DNA from: an uncultured Maribacter sp.
Lineage (GTDB): Bacteria; Bacteroidota; Bacteroidia; Flavobacteriales; Flavobacteriaceae
Assembly: GCA_938038975.1 (NCBI GenBank)
Contig: CALHVP010000182.1
Span: 1-34,909, forward strand
Reading direction: 5' to 3'
Length of the DNA stretch: 34,909 nt
Numbering within the stretch: position 1 is the first letter of the stretch; each line of letters opens with the position of its first letter. A program made the position numbers and the translations under genes. Positions 34,830 through 34,909 of the stretch are shown here, piece after piece. The notes under the pieces are model-generated. The model saw nothing but the letters and a program-made list of their open reading frames with translations. It was not told the origin of the DNA and ran no database searches.

Positions 34830-34909
34830 ATGAAGGATTTAAAGTACCTAGCAGCGTTAACATTGCCGCTATCCGCCATCCTAAGTTTCTATTTTAAGGA
34901 ACAATGGAG
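34830..34909 (+). CDS. Start of a membrane protein gene, possibly alkane 1-monooxygenase-like
   Basis: An ATG at 34830 opens a frame running off the window edge, encoding MKDLKYLAALTLPLSAILSF and a few more residues. The hydrophobic N-terminus suggests a membrane segment. It faces away from the DUF4175 gene. The beginning resembles that of some AlkB-type alkane monooxygenases of Flavobacteriaceae, but 26 residues are too few to decide. Confidence 0.4.
   Translation, partial: MKDLKYLAALTLPLSAILSFYFKEQW

Overview
The window looks like chromosomal DNA of a low-GC member of the Bacteroidota, most likely Flavobacteriaceae. The evidence is the protein families present (a DUF4175 protein, a DUF2807 head-GIN protein, a SulP/universal-stress pair, lipoproteins with an acidic stretch after the lipid cysteine), promoter motifs of the TAnnTTTG type, weak Shine-Dalgarno signals and several TTG starts. 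No rRNA, tRNA, CRISPR array, insertion sequence or prophage was recognised. Genus cannot be told from sequence reading alone.

Layout, left to right. 1-141 is the end of lepA, followed by a strong terminator, a small lipoprotein and a CPA-type cation/proton antiporter with a TrkA-N domain (minus strand). 2.7-6.7 kb holds a universal stress protein coupled to a SulP anion transporter with an unusual C-terminal extension, then an MBL-fold hydrolase. 6.8-12.4 kb holds an S8 subtilase lipoprotein, an M1 metallopeptidase, rnpA and an S41 processing protease. 12.4-13.0 kb carries only the C-terminal remnant of a DUF1080 gene. 13.1-16.7 kb is a secreted-hydrolase cluster (SGNH hydrolase, S10-like carboxypeptidase, PqqB-like lipoprotein), facing an NlpC/P60 lipoprotein. 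18.1-19.9 kb is a compact putative type II restriction-modification pair. 20.2-22.9 kb holds a nuclease-like hypothetical gene and a minus-strand operon rpiB - Fur-family regulator - CDF metal exporter - elaA. 22.9-23.5 kb is a gene-free, very AT-rich stretch. 23.5-27.2 kb is rnr, a DUF2807 protein and a LysE exporter. 27.2-34.8 kb is on the minus strand: a Skp/OmpH-like lipoprotein, a SAM methyltransferase, mnmG, ybeY and a DUF4175 membrane protein with a collagen-like segment. At the right edge a plus-strand gene begins.

The most notable large-scale signal concerns replication and segregation. Two perfect copies of the parS-type palindrome TGTTCCACGTGGAACA lie exactly 1900 bp apart on either side of mnmG. 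About 5-6 kb away, the AT-rich gap between divergent rpiB and rnr contains several DnaA-box-like 9-mers (TTATCAACA, TTATTAACA twice, TTATTAACC). rnpA and mnmG, both often origin-proximal in bacteria, are also present. I propose that the window spans the chromosome's origin/centromere region. The parS call is well supported; the oriC call is an inference.

Other points of interest are a universal stress gene whose recognisable N-terminus lies upstream of any standard start codon, a protein-like open frame (27793-28038) not explained by the main genes, a methyltransferase promoter that sits inside the longest reading of its own gene, and a PqqB-like protein without any PQQ context.
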